This document shows, one piece after another, positions 52,894 through 61,422 of a stretch of DNA of 64,000 nt. Both the position numbers and the translations under genes were made by a program. Location: the NCBI RefSeq assembly GCF_038019025.1, contig NZ_CP150496.1, positions 1,876,001-1,940,000 of the forward strand, written 5' to 3'. The first letter of the stretch is position 1. Every line of letters begins with the position of its first letter. Source of the stretch: Polaribacter marinaquae (GTDB lineage: Bacteria > Bacteroidota > Bacteroidia > Flavobacteriales > Flavobacteriaceae). The notes below the pieces were generated by a model. That model did not search any database. It saw nothing but the letters and a program-made list of their open reading frames with translations, and was not told the DNA's origin.

Positions 52894-53640
52894 TTACTTT
52901 TTGTTAACACTTTTAATATATTTATCTAAAGCCATTGTCATAGAAGGTGTTTCTGGAGACGGTGCTTCTATATCACATTTAAAACCAGCTTCTGTTACTG
53001 CTCTTACTGTAGAGTTACCAAAGGCTGCAATTCTTGTGTTGTTTTGTTTAAAATCTGGAAAATTTTGTAATAAAGATTCTATACCAGAAGGACTAAAAAA
53101 CACTAAAACATCGTAAAATACATTCTCTAAATCAGATAAATCACTTACAACTGTTCTATATAAATCTAAACGTTTCCATTTTACACCAATTTTATCTAAT
53201 TCTTGCGGCACTAATGGCTTTAATTTATCAGAAGATGGTAATAAAAAGTTTTCCGTTTTATGTTTCTTAATTAACTTAATCAAATCAGGAAAAGTTCTGT
53301 TACCAACATAAATTTTACGTTTTCTGTAAACTACATACTTTTGTAAATAATAAGCAACTGCTTCAGATTGACAGAAATATTTCATATCATCTGGCACTTT
53401 AAAACGCATTTCTTCAGCAATTTTAAAGAAATAATCTACGGCATTTCTACTCGTTAAAATTATTGCAGAAAAATCTTTAAAGTCTATTTTTTGATTTCTA
53501 ACTTCTTTAACAGGAATTCCTTCAACATGAATAAAAGATCTAAAATCAATCTTTACTTTTTGTTTATCAGACAAGTCAAAATATGGGGAAGTTTCTGTCT
53601 TAGGTGCAGGTTGCGATACTAATATCGTTTTCACTTTCAT
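52894..53640 (-). CDS. hemD: Uroporphyrinogen-III synthase
   Basis: Cyclises hydroxymethylbilane to uroporphyrinogen III in heme synthesis. The 248-residue protein fits the HemD two-domain fold: KTILVSQPAPKTETSPYF at the start, AIILTSRNAVDYFF near 58, a mid-protein FLLPSSDKLKPLVPQEL and the late VLVFFSPSGIESLL and AAFGNSTVRAVTEAGF (near 205). The family is weakly conserved, but the order is convincing. Its upstream neighbour DUF4271 is 18 bases away on the same strand, a pairing I recall in Bacteroidota. Confidence 0.92.
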   Translation of the reverse strand: MKVKTILVSQPAPKTETSPYFDLSDKQKVKIDFRSFIHVEGIPVKEVRNQKIDFKDFSAIILTSRNAVDYFFKIAEEMRFKVPDDMKYFCQSEAVAYYLQKYVVYRKRKIYVGNRTFPDLIKLIKKHKTENFLLPSSDKLKPLVPQELDKIGVKWKRLDLYRTVVSDLSDLENVFYDVLVFFSPSGIESLLQNFPDFKQNNTRIAAFGNSTVRAVTEAGFKCDIEAPSPETPSMTMALDKYIKSVNKK

Positions 53641-53658
53641 ACGCTTTCGTTTTTTAAA

Positions 53659-54300
53659 TTAAAGCATCAATTTAAACAGTGTTAATAACGGTGCTATTTC
53701 GAAGGCGCAAATGTACAAAATAAAATAAAACAACTCGCTAAAAATCAGGTTTTTGTTATTTCTAACAAGAAATATAAATCTAAAAACATATAAGATTAAA
53801 GAGAAATATATAAAATTCGTAGGATTTAAGGGGCTGAATTGAAATACAATATAACCAATTAATAGTATAAAACTTAAAGAATATTGGTAACTAAATTTTG
53901 AAACTATGTAATAACGCACATGTTTTTTCATTAAAAACAAACTAGCAATGGCATTTTCTAGCACTCTCTTAGCAGAAAAGTAACATAAAACAATCAAGAA
54001 AAACTTTAGAAAAGAACCAAAATTGTTTGCAATTGTTGCGTGATTTTTCGAGACAATAAAATGTAAAGCCAAAGATAAAACTGTAATAAAAAAAAGAAAA
54101 ATAAGACTGTAAAAAGAACTAAATATAGAAGTGTCTTCTTCGGCTTCGTCCTCTACAAAACCTTTATTAAACATTGCAAACACATAGCCTCTAAGCTTTA
54201 CAGAATCTATAATTTTTAATGCCGCTATCAACGAAAATAGAAACACCAAAACTATGGGAATCCAACTTGTATTTTCTGATATTTTTTCGACTGCTTGCAC
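53659..54300 (-). CDS. DUF4271 family membrane protein
   Basis: A 213-residue inner-membrane protein with about six helices, starting GTG at 54298-54300 (MQAVEKISENTSWIPIVLVF). The DUF4271 core includes YVFAMFNKGFVEDEAEEDTS near 38-58, the cytosolic HVRYYIVSKFSYQY loop and the C-terminal FYFILYICAFEIAPLLTLFK. The role is unknown. It leads a two-gene unit with hemD. Confidence 0.85.
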   Translation of the reverse strand: MQAVEKISENTSWIPIVLVFLFSLIAALKIIDSVKLRGYVFAMFNKGFVEDEAEEDTSIFSSFYSLIFLFFITVLSLALHFIVSKNHATIANNFGSFLKFFLIVLCYFSAKRVLENAIASLFLMKKHVRYYIVSKFSYQYSLSFILLIGYIVFQFSPLNPTNFIYFSLILYVFRFIFLVRNNKNLIFSELFYFILYICAFEIAPLLTLFKLML

Positions 54301-54346
54301 TTTCTTTCTTATAAGATATTAACACAAAATTAGTAATTAAAAAATG

Positions 54347-54354
54347 TATATTTG
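54347..54354 (+). promoter_or_regulatory. -7 promoter element of the Dpm1-like gene run
   Basis: TATATTTG at 54347-54354, 26 bases before the ATG at 54381. It probably drives the glycosyltransferase, GNAT, dihydroorotase and DUF4296 genes, which are spaced by 2-6 bases. Confidence 0.65.
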
Positions 54355-54380
54355 CATTCTTACCACATGAAATTTCATAT

Positions 54381-55103
54381 ATGTCAGATTGTCTTGTTAT
54401 CATACCAACTTACAACGAAAAAGAGAACATAGAAGCCATTATTAGAGCGGTATTTAATCAAGAAAAAAAGTTTCATGTTTTAGTTGTAGATGACAACTCT
54501 CCAGATGGTACTTCTACAATTGTAACAAATTTAATTAAAGAATTTCCTAATCAACTTTTTATAGAAAACAGAAAAGGTAAAAATGGTTTAGGTACAGCTT
54601 ATATTCATGGTTTTAAATGGGCATTGGCTAAAAAGTATGATTTTATCATCGAAATGGATGCCGATTTTTCTCACAACCCAAAAGATTTAGTTCGTTTATA
54701 CAATGCATGTTTTACCAACCAAGGTAATGTTTCTGTAGGTTCTAGGTATGTAAACAACCAGGTAAACGTAGTAAATTGGGATATGAAAAGGCTTCTACTT
54801 TCTTACTTTGCCTCTAAATACGTTCGTTTTATCACTAGAATTCCGGTTTTTGACACAACTGCAGGTTTTGTATGTTGGCAACGTAAAGTATTAGAAACTA
54901 TAAATCTAGATAAAATTAAATTTGTTGGCTACGCCTTTCAAATAGAAATGAAATTTAAAGCATGGAAACACAAATTTAAGATTAAAGAAGTTTCTGTAAT
55001 TTTTACTGATAGAGATTTAGGCGCTTCTAAAATGAGCGGAAACATAATTTCGGAAGCTCTTTTTGGTGTTATAAAAATGAGACTTAAAGGTTTACCAAAA
55101 TAA
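54381..55103 (+). CDS. Polyprenol monophosphomannose synthase-like GT2 glycosyltransferase
   Basis: A 240-residue GT-A enzyme, expected to transfer mannose or a related sugar from GDP to a polyprenyl phosphate at the inner membrane face. Signatures are IIPTYNEKENIEAII near residue 8, VVDDNSPDGTS near 36 and the DxD-type IEMDADFSHNP near 92. The length equals that of soluble Dpm1-type enzymes with no C-terminal helix pair. The first gene of a tight four-gene run. Confidence 0.9.
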   Translation: MSDCLVIIPTYNEKENIEAIIRAVFNQEKKFHVLVVDDNSPDGTSTIVTNLIKEFPNQLFIENRKGKNGLGTAYIHGFKWALAKKYDFIIEMDADFSHNPKDLVRLYNACFTNQGNVSVGSRYVNNQVNVVNWDMKRLLLSYFASKYVRFITRIPVFDTTAGFVCWQRKVLETINLDKIKFVGYAFQIEMKFKAWKHKFKIKEVSVIFTDRDLGASKMSGNIISEALFGVIKMRLKGLPK

Positions 55104-55109
55104 ATTACA

Positions 55110-55571
55110 ATGAATCAAGTTTCTATAAGGCCTGCAAATTTAAACGACTTACAAATCTTATTAGAATTTGAACAAGGCGTTATTAAAGCAGAAAGACCTT
55201 TAGATCCTTTTTTAGCAGAAGGTAAATTATTTTACTACAATATTCCAGAATTAATTTCTAATGAAAAGACACAATTATTGGTAGCTACAATAAATAATAT
55301 TCCTGTAGCATCTGGTTATGTAAGATTAGAAAAATCAAAAGTATATCATAAAAATTCTACACATGGCTATATTGGTTTTATATTTGTGAAAGAAAAATAT
55401 AGAGGTAAAAAAATAAGTAGCCTAATTTTGGCAGATTTAAAAAAATGGGCAAAAGAAAATAACACTAACGAATTAAGGTTAGATGTTTACACTAATAATA
55501 CAGCAGCAATAAAAGCATACGAACGTTTTGGTTTTACCAAAAGTTTGGTTAATATGAGAACAGAAATTTAA
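55110..55571 (+). CDS. GNAT family N-acetyltransferase
   Basis: A 153-residue acetyl-CoA-dependent acyltransferase. The fold runs from VSIRPANLNDLQILLEFEQ through GYIGFIFVKEKYRGKKISSLIL (acetyl-CoA pyrophosphate loop, motif A near residues 85-110) to RLDVYTNNTAAIKAYERFGF (motif B). The substrate is unknown. It sits 6 bases after the glycosyltransferase and 6 before the dihydroorotase. Confidence 0.9.
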   Translation: MNQVSIRPANLNDLQILLEFEQGVIKAERPLDPFLAEGKLFYYNIPELISNEKTQLLVATINNIPVASGYVRLEKSKVYHKNSTHGYIGFIFVKEKYRGKKISSLILADLKKWAKENNTNELRLDVYTNNTAAIKAYERFGFTKSLVNMRTEI

Positions 55572-55577
55572 GTAAAA

Positions 55578-56918
55578 ATGGCAAAATCAACATTAATAAA
55601 AAACGCAACAATAGTTAACGAAAACAAAACTTTTAAAGGTGATGTTTTAATTGAAAATGAAATTATAAAAGAAATTTCTACAGAAATTAAAGCTCCTGAA
55701 AATGTTACCGTTATTAATGCTGATGGCAAATATTTAATTCCTGGTTTTATTGATGATCAAGTACATTTTAGAGAACCCGGTTTAACACACAAAGCAAATA
55801 TTGCCACAGAAAGTAGGGCTGCAGTTGCTGGCGGAATCACAACTTTTATAGAAATGCCAAACACCGTACCGCAGGCAACAACACAAGAATTATTAGAAGA
55901 TAAATTTAAAATTGCCGCCAACGATTCTTATGCAAATTACTCTTTTATGTTTGGTGGTACAAACGATAATTTAGACGAATTGTTAAAAACCGATCCTAAA
56001 CAAGTTGCCGGAATTAAATTGTTTTTAGGTTCTTCTACCGGAAATATGTTGGTAGATAACGAAGCTGTTTTAGAAAAGATTTTTTCATCAACAAAAATGA
56101 TTATTTCTGTACATTGTGAAGACGAGGCAACTATCAGAAAAAACACACAAGAATATAAAGATAAATATGGCGATGATATTCCTGTAAAATATCATCCAAT
56201 TATTAGAAGTGAAGAAGCTTGCTATTTATCTTCATCTAAAGCCATAGAATTAGCAAAGAAAACAGGTGCTAGATTGCATATTTTTCATCTTTCTACTGCT
56301 AAAGAAACCGAACTTTTTAGAAACGACATTCCTTTAGAAGAAAAGCAAATTACAGCAGAAGTTTGTATACATCATTTATGGTTTTCTGATAAAGATTACG
56401 AAGAAAAAGGAACACACATAAAATGGAATCCGGCTGTAAAAACAGAAAACGACAGACAAGGTTTATGGAAAGCTTTGTTAGACGACAGAATTGATGTTCT
56501 AGCAACCGACCATGCACCACATACATTAGAAGAAAAAGATAATGTTTATACAAAAGCACCAAGTGGCGGCCCTTTAGTACAGCATGCTGTTACTGCAATT
56601 CTAGAAAAAGTAAAAGAAGGTGTAATTTCTATTGAAAAAGCAGTAGAAAAAATGAGCCACAATCCTGCTAAGTTATTTCAAATTGAAAAAAGAGGGTTTA
56701 TAAAAGAAGGTTTTTATGCCGATTTAGTTTTAATTGATGCAAATAAACCGCAAACTGTTTCTAAAGAAAACATTTTATACAAATGTGGTTGGTCTCCTTT
56801 TGAAGGTACAACTTTTTCATCTACAATTACACATACGTTTGTAAATGGTAATTTAATGTATAATGAAGGTGCTTTTAATGATACTATTAAAGGAAAACGA
56901 ATTACTTTTAATAGATAA
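55578..56918 (+). CDS. pyrC: Dihydroorotase
   Basis: Amidohydrolase of 446 residues catalysing ring closure of carbamoyl aspartate to dihydroorotate in pyrimidine synthesis. The metal site includes the carbamylated Lys147 (AGIKLFLGSS), His179 (SVHCED), His237 (LHIFHLST) and Asp311 (LATDHAPH). The first metal motif reads DDQVHFREPG, so the usual HxH is Gln61-x-His63. The same substitution is, as I recall, common in Bacteroidota dihydroorotases, so activity is still likely. Allantoinase is a less likely alternative. Confidence 0.9.
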   Translation: MAKSTLIKNATIVNENKTFKGDVLIENEIIKEISTEIKAPENVTVINADGKYLIPGFIDDQVHFREPGLTHKANIATESRAAVAGGITTFIEMPNTVPQATTQELLEDKFKIAANDSYANYSFMFGGTNDNLDELLKTDPKQVAGIKLFLGSSTGNMLVDNEAVLEKIFSSTKMIISVHCEDEATIRKNTQEYKDKYGDDIPVKYHPIIRSEEACYLSSSKAIELAKKTGARLHIFHLSTAKETELFRNDIPLEEKQITAEVCIHHLWFSDKDYEEKGTHIKWNPAVKTENDRQGLWKALLDDRIDVLATDHAPHTLEEKDNVYTKAPSGGPLVQHAVTAILEKVKEGVISIEKAVEKMSHNPAKLFQIEKRGFIKEGFYADLVLIDANKPQTVSKENILYKCGWSPFEGTTFSSTITHTFVNGNLMYNEGAFNDTIKGKRITFNR

Positions 56919-56920
56919 GC

Positions 56921-57403
56921 ATGAAAAACGCTAGCTATATTCTTATATTTTTAGTTTTAGTTTTAGTTTCTTGTAATAGTAATACTATTTTCGAGAAACC
57001 TAAAGATCTTATTCCTAAAGATACTATGAGTCTTTTATTACAAGAAATGATGATTGCCACAAGTGCAAAATTCATTAAAAATAAAAATTCAGAAAAAAAC
57101 ATCAATTATATGCCGCTTGTTTACAACAAGTTTAAAATTGATAGTACACGTTTTGATAAAAGCAATTATTATTACATGTCTAAAATCGATTTGTATCAAA
57201 AAATATTAGAAGATGCAGTAGAAAATATCGAAGCTAGAAATACTGTTTATAAAGACCTTAAAACAAAACTAGACTCTATAAGAAAAGATTCTTTAGACAG
57301 AATTAGAGACAAGCAAAAAAGATTAGATAGCTTAAAATTAGTAGGTAAATTAGACACTTTAGCAACCGGTAAAGTTTTAGACGAAATTATTACGCGCGAA
57401 TAA
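56921..57403 (+). CDS. DUF4296 family lipoprotein
   Basis: A 160-residue exported protein with lipobox LVLVSC (acylated Cys18) and NSNTIFEKPKDLIPKDTMSLLLQEM, the region that typifies DUF4296. The C-terminal third is a charged coiled coil (TKLDSIRKDSLDRIRDKQKR). The role is unknown. It is 2 bases after the dihydroorotase and ends 3 bases before the convergent SDR gene. A pyrC-DUF4296-SDR order is one I associate with flavobacteria. Confidence 0.85.
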   Translation: MKNASYILIFLVLVLVSCNSNTIFEKPKDLIPKDTMSLLLQEMMIATSAKFIKNKNSEKNINYMPLVYNKFKIDSTRFDKSNYYYMSKIDLYQKILEDAVENIEARNTVYKDLKTKLDSIRKDSLDRIRDKQKRLDSLKLVGKLDTLATGKVLDEIITRE

Positions 57404-57406
57404 ATT

Positions 57407-58405
57407 TTACTTCGTATAGTTTTTTACAACATTGTCAATTACCTCATCTACTTTAGCAAAGTTAAAATTTAGTACTTTATTTATTTTTTCTGATGAATAT
57501 TTAGAAACTTCGTGTGCAGATTTTGCCGAGTATTTACTTAATAAAGGTTCTTTTTTTGTGAAAAACGATAAGAAAGATGCAAATCGCCAAAGTAAACTTG
57601 TTTGCCATCTTTTTATTTTAATTGATGGTCTTTTTTTACCAAAAGCATCGGCAATTAAAAAGAAAACTTCTTTGTAAGTTTTGTTTTCTGACACCAATAT
57701 AAAGCGTTCATTTTTAATATTAGAGTCCATTAAAAACATCATTGTTTTTACAACATCTTTTACACCAATAAACCCTGTAATACCTTCTGTATAATATTTA
57801 AATCCGTTATAAACTTGGCTAAATAATTTACCAGAACCAGCAAACCAAAATCCGCTTCCTAAAATTACTCCCGGATTTACAATAACAACCTCTACACCTT
57901 CTTGGCTTGCTCGCCAAACTTCCATTTCTGCGCCAAACTTAGTAATCGAATAACCGCTATTGTCTTCTTCTTTATTCCATTCGTTTTCTTCTGTAATTAA
58001 TTGTCCGTTTAACGCATCACCTACAGAAGCAATAGAACCCACAAAACACATTTTTTTAACCTTAGCATCTATTGCAAGGTTTACAATTATAGCAGTACCA
58101 TGTATATTAACCTTTCTCATTTCTCTATAATCTTTCGGATTAAAAGAAATAAATGCAGCACAATGATAAACTTTTTCGATGTTTTTAAATGCAGGTATCA
58201 TTGCCGGAACCTCTGTAATATCTGCCTTAAACCAATCTATTTTAGTAATTAAAGAAGTGTCATCTGTGTAATAAGAAAAAACTTTTTCTACAGCTTTAAT
58301 TTTTTCTTCAGATCTATAAATTGCACGTATTTTTTCATCATTTTTAATTAAATGATATAACAAATGTGCACCAACTAAACCTGTTCCTCCGGTTACTAAA
58401 ATCAT
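57407..58405 (-). CDS. Extended SDR NAD-dependent epimerase/dehydratase
   Basis: A 332-residue Rossmann enzyme. The cofactor loop MILVTGGTGLVGAHLLYHL is at the extreme N-terminus, CAAFISF near 87 is the adenine-ring motif and the catalytic YSITKFG tyrosine/lysine pair lies near 152-156, with VIVNPGVILG after it. The C-terminal part is basic and partly hydrophobic (WQTSLLWRFASFLSFFTKK). The substrate is unknown; 3-beta-HSD/dihydroflavonol-reductase-like. The ATG is 4 bases from a TAAATTAG sequence, a near -7 match. Confidence 0.88.
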   Translation of the reverse strand: MILVTGGTGLVGAHLLYHLIKNDEKIRAIYRSEEKIKAVEKVFSYYTDDTSLITKIDWFKADITEVPAMIPAFKNIEKVYHCAAFISFNPKDYREMRKVNIHGTAIIVNLAIDAKVKKMCFVGSIASVGDALNGQLITEENEWNKEEDNSGYSITKFGAEMEVWRASQEGVEVVIVNPGVILGSGFWFAGSGKLFSQVYNGFKYYTEGITGFIGVKDVVKTMMFLMDSNIKNERFILVSENKTYKEVFFLIADAFGKKRPSIKIKRWQTSLLWRFASFLSFFTKKEPLLSKYSAKSAHEVSKYSSEKINKVLNFNFAKVDEVIDNVVKNYTK

Positions 58406-58438
58406 ACTGCTAATTTAGTATATTTTGTTCGATAAAGT

Positions 58439-58446
58439 TATATTTG
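58439..58446 (+). promoter_or_regulatory. -7 promoter element of tyrS
   Basis: TATATTTG at 58439-58446. It overlaps an in-frame TTG at 58444, so translation must begin later, at the ATG at 58468. Confidence 0.7.
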
Positions 58447-58467
58447 CCATCTGATAAACAGAATACA

Positions 58468-59760
58468 ATGAAGAATTTTATTGAAGAATTAAAATGGAGA
58501 GGAATGTTGCACGACAGCATGCCAGGAACTGAAGAACATTTACTAGAAGAAATGAGAAGTGCTTATGTTGGTTTTGATCCAACTGCAGATTCTTTACATA
58601 TTGGTAATTTAGTACCAATTATGTTGCTTGCTCATTATCAAAGATGTGGACACAGACCTATTGCTTTGGTTGGTGGTGCAACTGGTATGATTGGAGATCC
58701 TTCAGGAAAATCTGCAGAACGTAATTTGTTAGATGAAAAAACATTGCGTCATAATCAAGAATGTGTAAAAGGACAATTAGGCCATTTTTTAGATTTTGAA
58801 TCTGATGCAAAAAATGCTGCAATCTTGGTGAATAACTACGATTGGATGAAAGATATATCTTTCTTAGATTTTATTAGAGATATTGGTAAGCATATTACTG
58901 TTAACTACATGATGGCTAAAGATTCTGTAAAAAACAGAATTAGTTCTGAGTCTAAAGACGGAATGTCTTTTACAGAGTTTACTTATCAAATGGTACAAGG
59001 TTATGATTTCTTGCATTTATTTAGAGAAAACGCAACTACTATTCAAATGGGTGGTTCTGATCAATGGGGAAATATTACTACAGGTACAGAATTAATTAGA
59101 AGAATTGGTAACGGAAAAGGATATGCAATTACATGTCCGTTAATTACAAAATCTGATGGTTCTAAGTTCGGAAAATCTGAAGGTGGAAATGTTTGGTTAG
59201 ATGCTAAAAGAACTTCTGCTTATAAATTTTACCAATATTGGTTAAATACTTCTGATGAAGATGCAGAAAAGTATATTAAAATCTTTACTTTTTTAGACGA
59301 AGAAACTATTAATTCTTTAATTGAAGAACATAAAGAAGCGCCTCATGTACGTGTTTTACAAAAACGTTTAGGAGAAGAAGTTACCACCTTAGTTCACGGA
59401 AAAGAAAATTACGAAAAAGCAATTGCTGCTTCTAATATCTTATTCGGAAAATCGAATGCAGATGATTTAAAATCTTTAGACGAACAAACGTTTTTAGATG
59501 TTTTTGATGGTGTACCACAAGCAACTGTTTCTGCAGAAGATGTTTCAGAAGGATTAGATATGATTGCTGCTTTATCTGCAAAAACAAACTTCTTAAAATC
59601 TAACGGAGACGCAAGAAGAGCTTTAAAAGAAAATGCAATTTCTGTAAATAAAGAAAAGGTTAAAGAAGACTTTACAATTTCTAAAGAAGACTTAATTGCA
59701 AATAAATATGTTTTATTACAAAGAGGTAAAAAAACGTACTATCTACTAAAAGTAGATTAG
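58468..59760 (+). CDS. tyrS: Tyrosyl-tRNA synthetase
   Basis: Charges tRNA-Tyr. From the ATG at 58468 it gives 430 residues ([13 protein letters not shown]). Class I signatures are [10 protein letters not shown] near 40 (HIGH) and [10 protein letters not shown] near 230 (KFGKS). Tyrosine-binding residues lie in YVGFDPTAD and [10 protein letters not shown], followed by [14 protein letters not shown]-terminal S4 RNA-binding domain runs from about 365 ([18 protein letters not shown]). The strong terminator at 59777-59811 closes it as a single-gene unit. Confidence 0.97.
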   Translation: MKNFIEELKWRGMLHDSMPGTEEHLLEEMRSAYVGFDPTADSLHIGNLVPIMLLAHYQRCGHRPIALVGGATGMIGDPSGKSAERNLLDEKTLRHNQECVKGQLGHFLDFESDAKNAAILVNNYDWMKDISFLDFIRDIGKHITVNYMMAKDSVKNRISSESKDGMSFTEFTYQMVQGYDFLHLFRENATTIQMGGSDQWGNITTGTELIRRIGNGKGYAITCPLITKSDGSKFGKSEGGNVWLDAKRTSAYKFYQYWLNTSDEDAEKYIKIFTFLDEETINSLIEEHKEAPHVRVLQKRLGEEVTTLVHGKENYEKAIAASNILFGKSNADDLKSLDEQTFLDVFDGVPQATVSAEDVSEGLDMIAALSAKTNFLKSNGDARRALKENAISVNKEKVKEDFTISKEDLIANKYVLLQRGKKTYYLLKVD

Positions 59761-59776
59761 TTATTACTTAAAAAAC

Positions 59777-59811
59777 AAAGAAGAGCTGAATTTATGATTC
59801 AGCTCTTCTTT
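59777..59811 (+). terminator. Rho-independent terminator of tyrS
   Basis: AAAGAAGAGCTGAAT (59777-59791) pairs with ATTCAGCTCTTCTTT (59797-59811) around a 5-base loop, followed by TTT. Confidence 0.93.
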
Positions 59812-59858
59812 TTTCAACAACATTCACAATCTCCCCCAAGACTGCTTTCGACTATCAC

Positions 59859-60299
59859 TTATTTTTTAGTTATTTTTTTCCAGTTTTTATCGGCTTTTAT
59901 TTTAAGTTCATCAGCACCTTCCTTCTTCCATAATTTTAACGTATTTGTTCCCCAAGAATTATAAAATAAGTATAGTTTTTTATCTCTAATTTCAAAAGTT
60001 TCTGGGTCTATAGAGACTTTTTCGGCTTTAACACCAATTGCATATGCACAATAACCACCATATTGCGGCAAGTAATTTTCTGGTGCATTTTTAAACGTAT
60101 CTAAATTTTCCTGAGATGAAAACTTAAACTTTACTCCGTCGTAATTTGCTGTATATTTTTTATCTCCTTTTTCTGCTTTATTACTAAAATAGGCTACAAC
60201 ATCATAACCTTCTGCAACATATCCTTTTTTTAAATTATAATCTTGTGCAAAAATAGTTGTAGAAAAAGCAAGTACTAAAAATGTTATTAAATTTCTCAT
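59859..60299 (-). CDS. Exported YHS domain protein
   Basis: A 146-residue protein with signal peptide 1-18 (LAFSTTIFAQ) and a YHS-type domain at about 28-80: GYDVVAYFSNKAEKGDKKYT, VKFKFSSQENLDTFKNAPENYLPQYGGYCAYA. The YHS domain is often metal-associated; the exported single-domain form is common in Bacteroidota and its role is unknown. It may belong to the redox cluster beside it, but a 77-base gap and no shared operator make this uncertain. Confidence 0.88.
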   Translation of the reverse strand: MRNLITFLVLAFSTTIFAQDYNLKKGYVAEGYDVVAYFSNKAEKGDKKYTANYDGVKFKFSSQENLDTFKNAPENYLPQYGGYCAYAIGVKAEKVSIDPETFEIRDKKLYLFYNSWGTNTLKLWKKEGADELKIKADKNWKKITKK

Positions 60300-60376
60300 C
60301 GAATTGGTTTCTATACTAAGTCGAGATAGAGTGTTTTTAATTACATTAAAGATTTGTTAAATAAATTATCTAAAAC

Positions 60377-61024
60377 TTATTTTTCTTTAATCAGTTCGGT
60401 TAAAACTTGCTTAAAAGTAGCAATAGGTTGCGCACCTGTAACTGCACTTTTTCTATCAAAAACAATTGTTGGTACAGAATTTACACCTAAGTTTTTCCAA
60501 TAATTTTGTTTATTTCTAACTTCTAACCTAGCTTTTTCATCATCTAATTTAGCCAATCCTTCATCAGCATTTAAACCAACCTCTAAAAGCGCTTCTTTTA
60601 AAATTTCTTTTTCTGAAACATCTTTTCTATCACTAAAAAAGGCTTTCGTTAAAGTCATTTTTAACTCGGTTTGTTTATCAAAATCTTTGGCATATTCTAA
60701 TAAAACATGAGCATCAAAAGTGTTTACCATTTTCATATCATCAAAATAATCAAACTTAAACCCTAAATCTGCGCCTATTTCTGTCATGTTCCGTTTAGAT
60801 TCGTTTTGTTGCTCTATTGTAGAACCATATTTTTCTGTAATATGTTCTACTACATTCTGACCTTCTTTTGGCATATTCGGATTTAACTCAAATGGTTGCC
60901 ATTCTATTTCTATTTGATCTTTAACACCTAATTCTTCAATTGCTTTTTCTAATCGTTTATAACCAATTGTGCACCAAGGGCAAACAACGTCTGATACAAT
61001 ATCTATTTTTAATTTACTTGTCAT
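60377..61024 (-). CDS. DsbA-family oxidoreductase, FrnE-like
   Basis: A cytosolic thioredoxin-fold protein of 215 residues (no signal peptide). The active site is Cys15-Pro-Trp-Cys18 in DVVCPWCTIG. The all-helical insertion follows, and NSVPTIVFDRKSAVTGAQP supplies the cis-Pro loop near 184. FrnE-type proteins handle disulfides or 2-hydroxychromene-type isomerisations in the cytosol and are linked to oxidative stress. It starts 3 bases after the EthD gene and is surely co-transcribed with it. Confidence 0.92.
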   Translation of the reverse strand: MTSKLKIDIVSDVVCPWCTIGYKRLEKAIEELGVKDQIEIEWQPFELNPNMPKEGQNVVEHITEKYGSTIEQQNESKRNMTEIGADLGFKFDYFDDMKMVNTFDAHVLLEYAKDFDKQTELKMTLTKAFFSDRKDVSEKEILKEALLEVGLNADEGLAKLDDEKARLEVRNKQNYWKNLGVNSVPTIVFDRKSAVTGAQPIATFKQVLTELIKEK

Positions 61025-61027
61025 TTT

Positions 61028-61342
61028 CTAAAATGTTATTAATTCACTTATTTGAATTTCTCCTTCTACATTACTATAATTTTTTACATCTTCTGCAAAC
61101 ATTTTTGCATGCGGACCAAAAGATTCTTTAAAGCTTGCAATACTATCGAATTTTAAATGTGCAATTGCTACATAAGGCGCCTTTTCATCAGAATTTCTTC
61201 CTGCTAACCCTAAGTCTAATTCTATACCTTTTAAAGCGTTTCCTAAAGCTTTAATTACCATTGGTAAATGCGAGTTTTTATAATATTTTGCATCAAAACG
61301 AACATCATTTACATTTGGATACATTACAGATACTTTAATCAT
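61028..61342 (-). CDS. EthD family protein
   Basis: A 104-residue dimeric alpha/beta-barrel protein: IKVSVMYPNVNDVRFDAKYYKNSHLPMVIKAL is the EthD start with the conserved His in SHLPM. The family is named for a gene needed for ethyl tert-butyl ether breakdown, but many members are small redox-stress or quinone-handling proteins. It has its own -7 element inside the loop of the preceding terminator and leads a two-gene unit with the FrnE-like gene. Confidence 0.88.
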   Translation of the reverse strand: MIKVSVMYPNVNDVRFDAKYYKNSHLPMVIKALGNALKGIELDLGLAGRNSDEKAPYVAIAHLKFDSIASFKESFGPHAKMFAEDVKNYSNVEGEIQISELITF

Positions 61343-61363
61343 TTTTACTATTTTTTAAAAAGA

Positions 61364-61391
61364 AACCTTCTGCAAAGATACAGAAGGTTTA
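61364..61391 (-). terminator. Terminator of the CMD gene, with a promoter element in its loop
   Basis: AAACCTTCTG (61364-61373) pairs with CAGAAGGTTT (61382-61391); on the reverse strand CTTTTT follows. The 8-base loop (61374-61381) reads TATCTTTG on the reverse strand, an exact -7 element that would start the EthD transcript about 26 bases before its ATG. Confidence 0.8.
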
Positions 61392-61422
61392 CAGTTATAA
61401 TTTTACACTAAAAAATTAGAGT

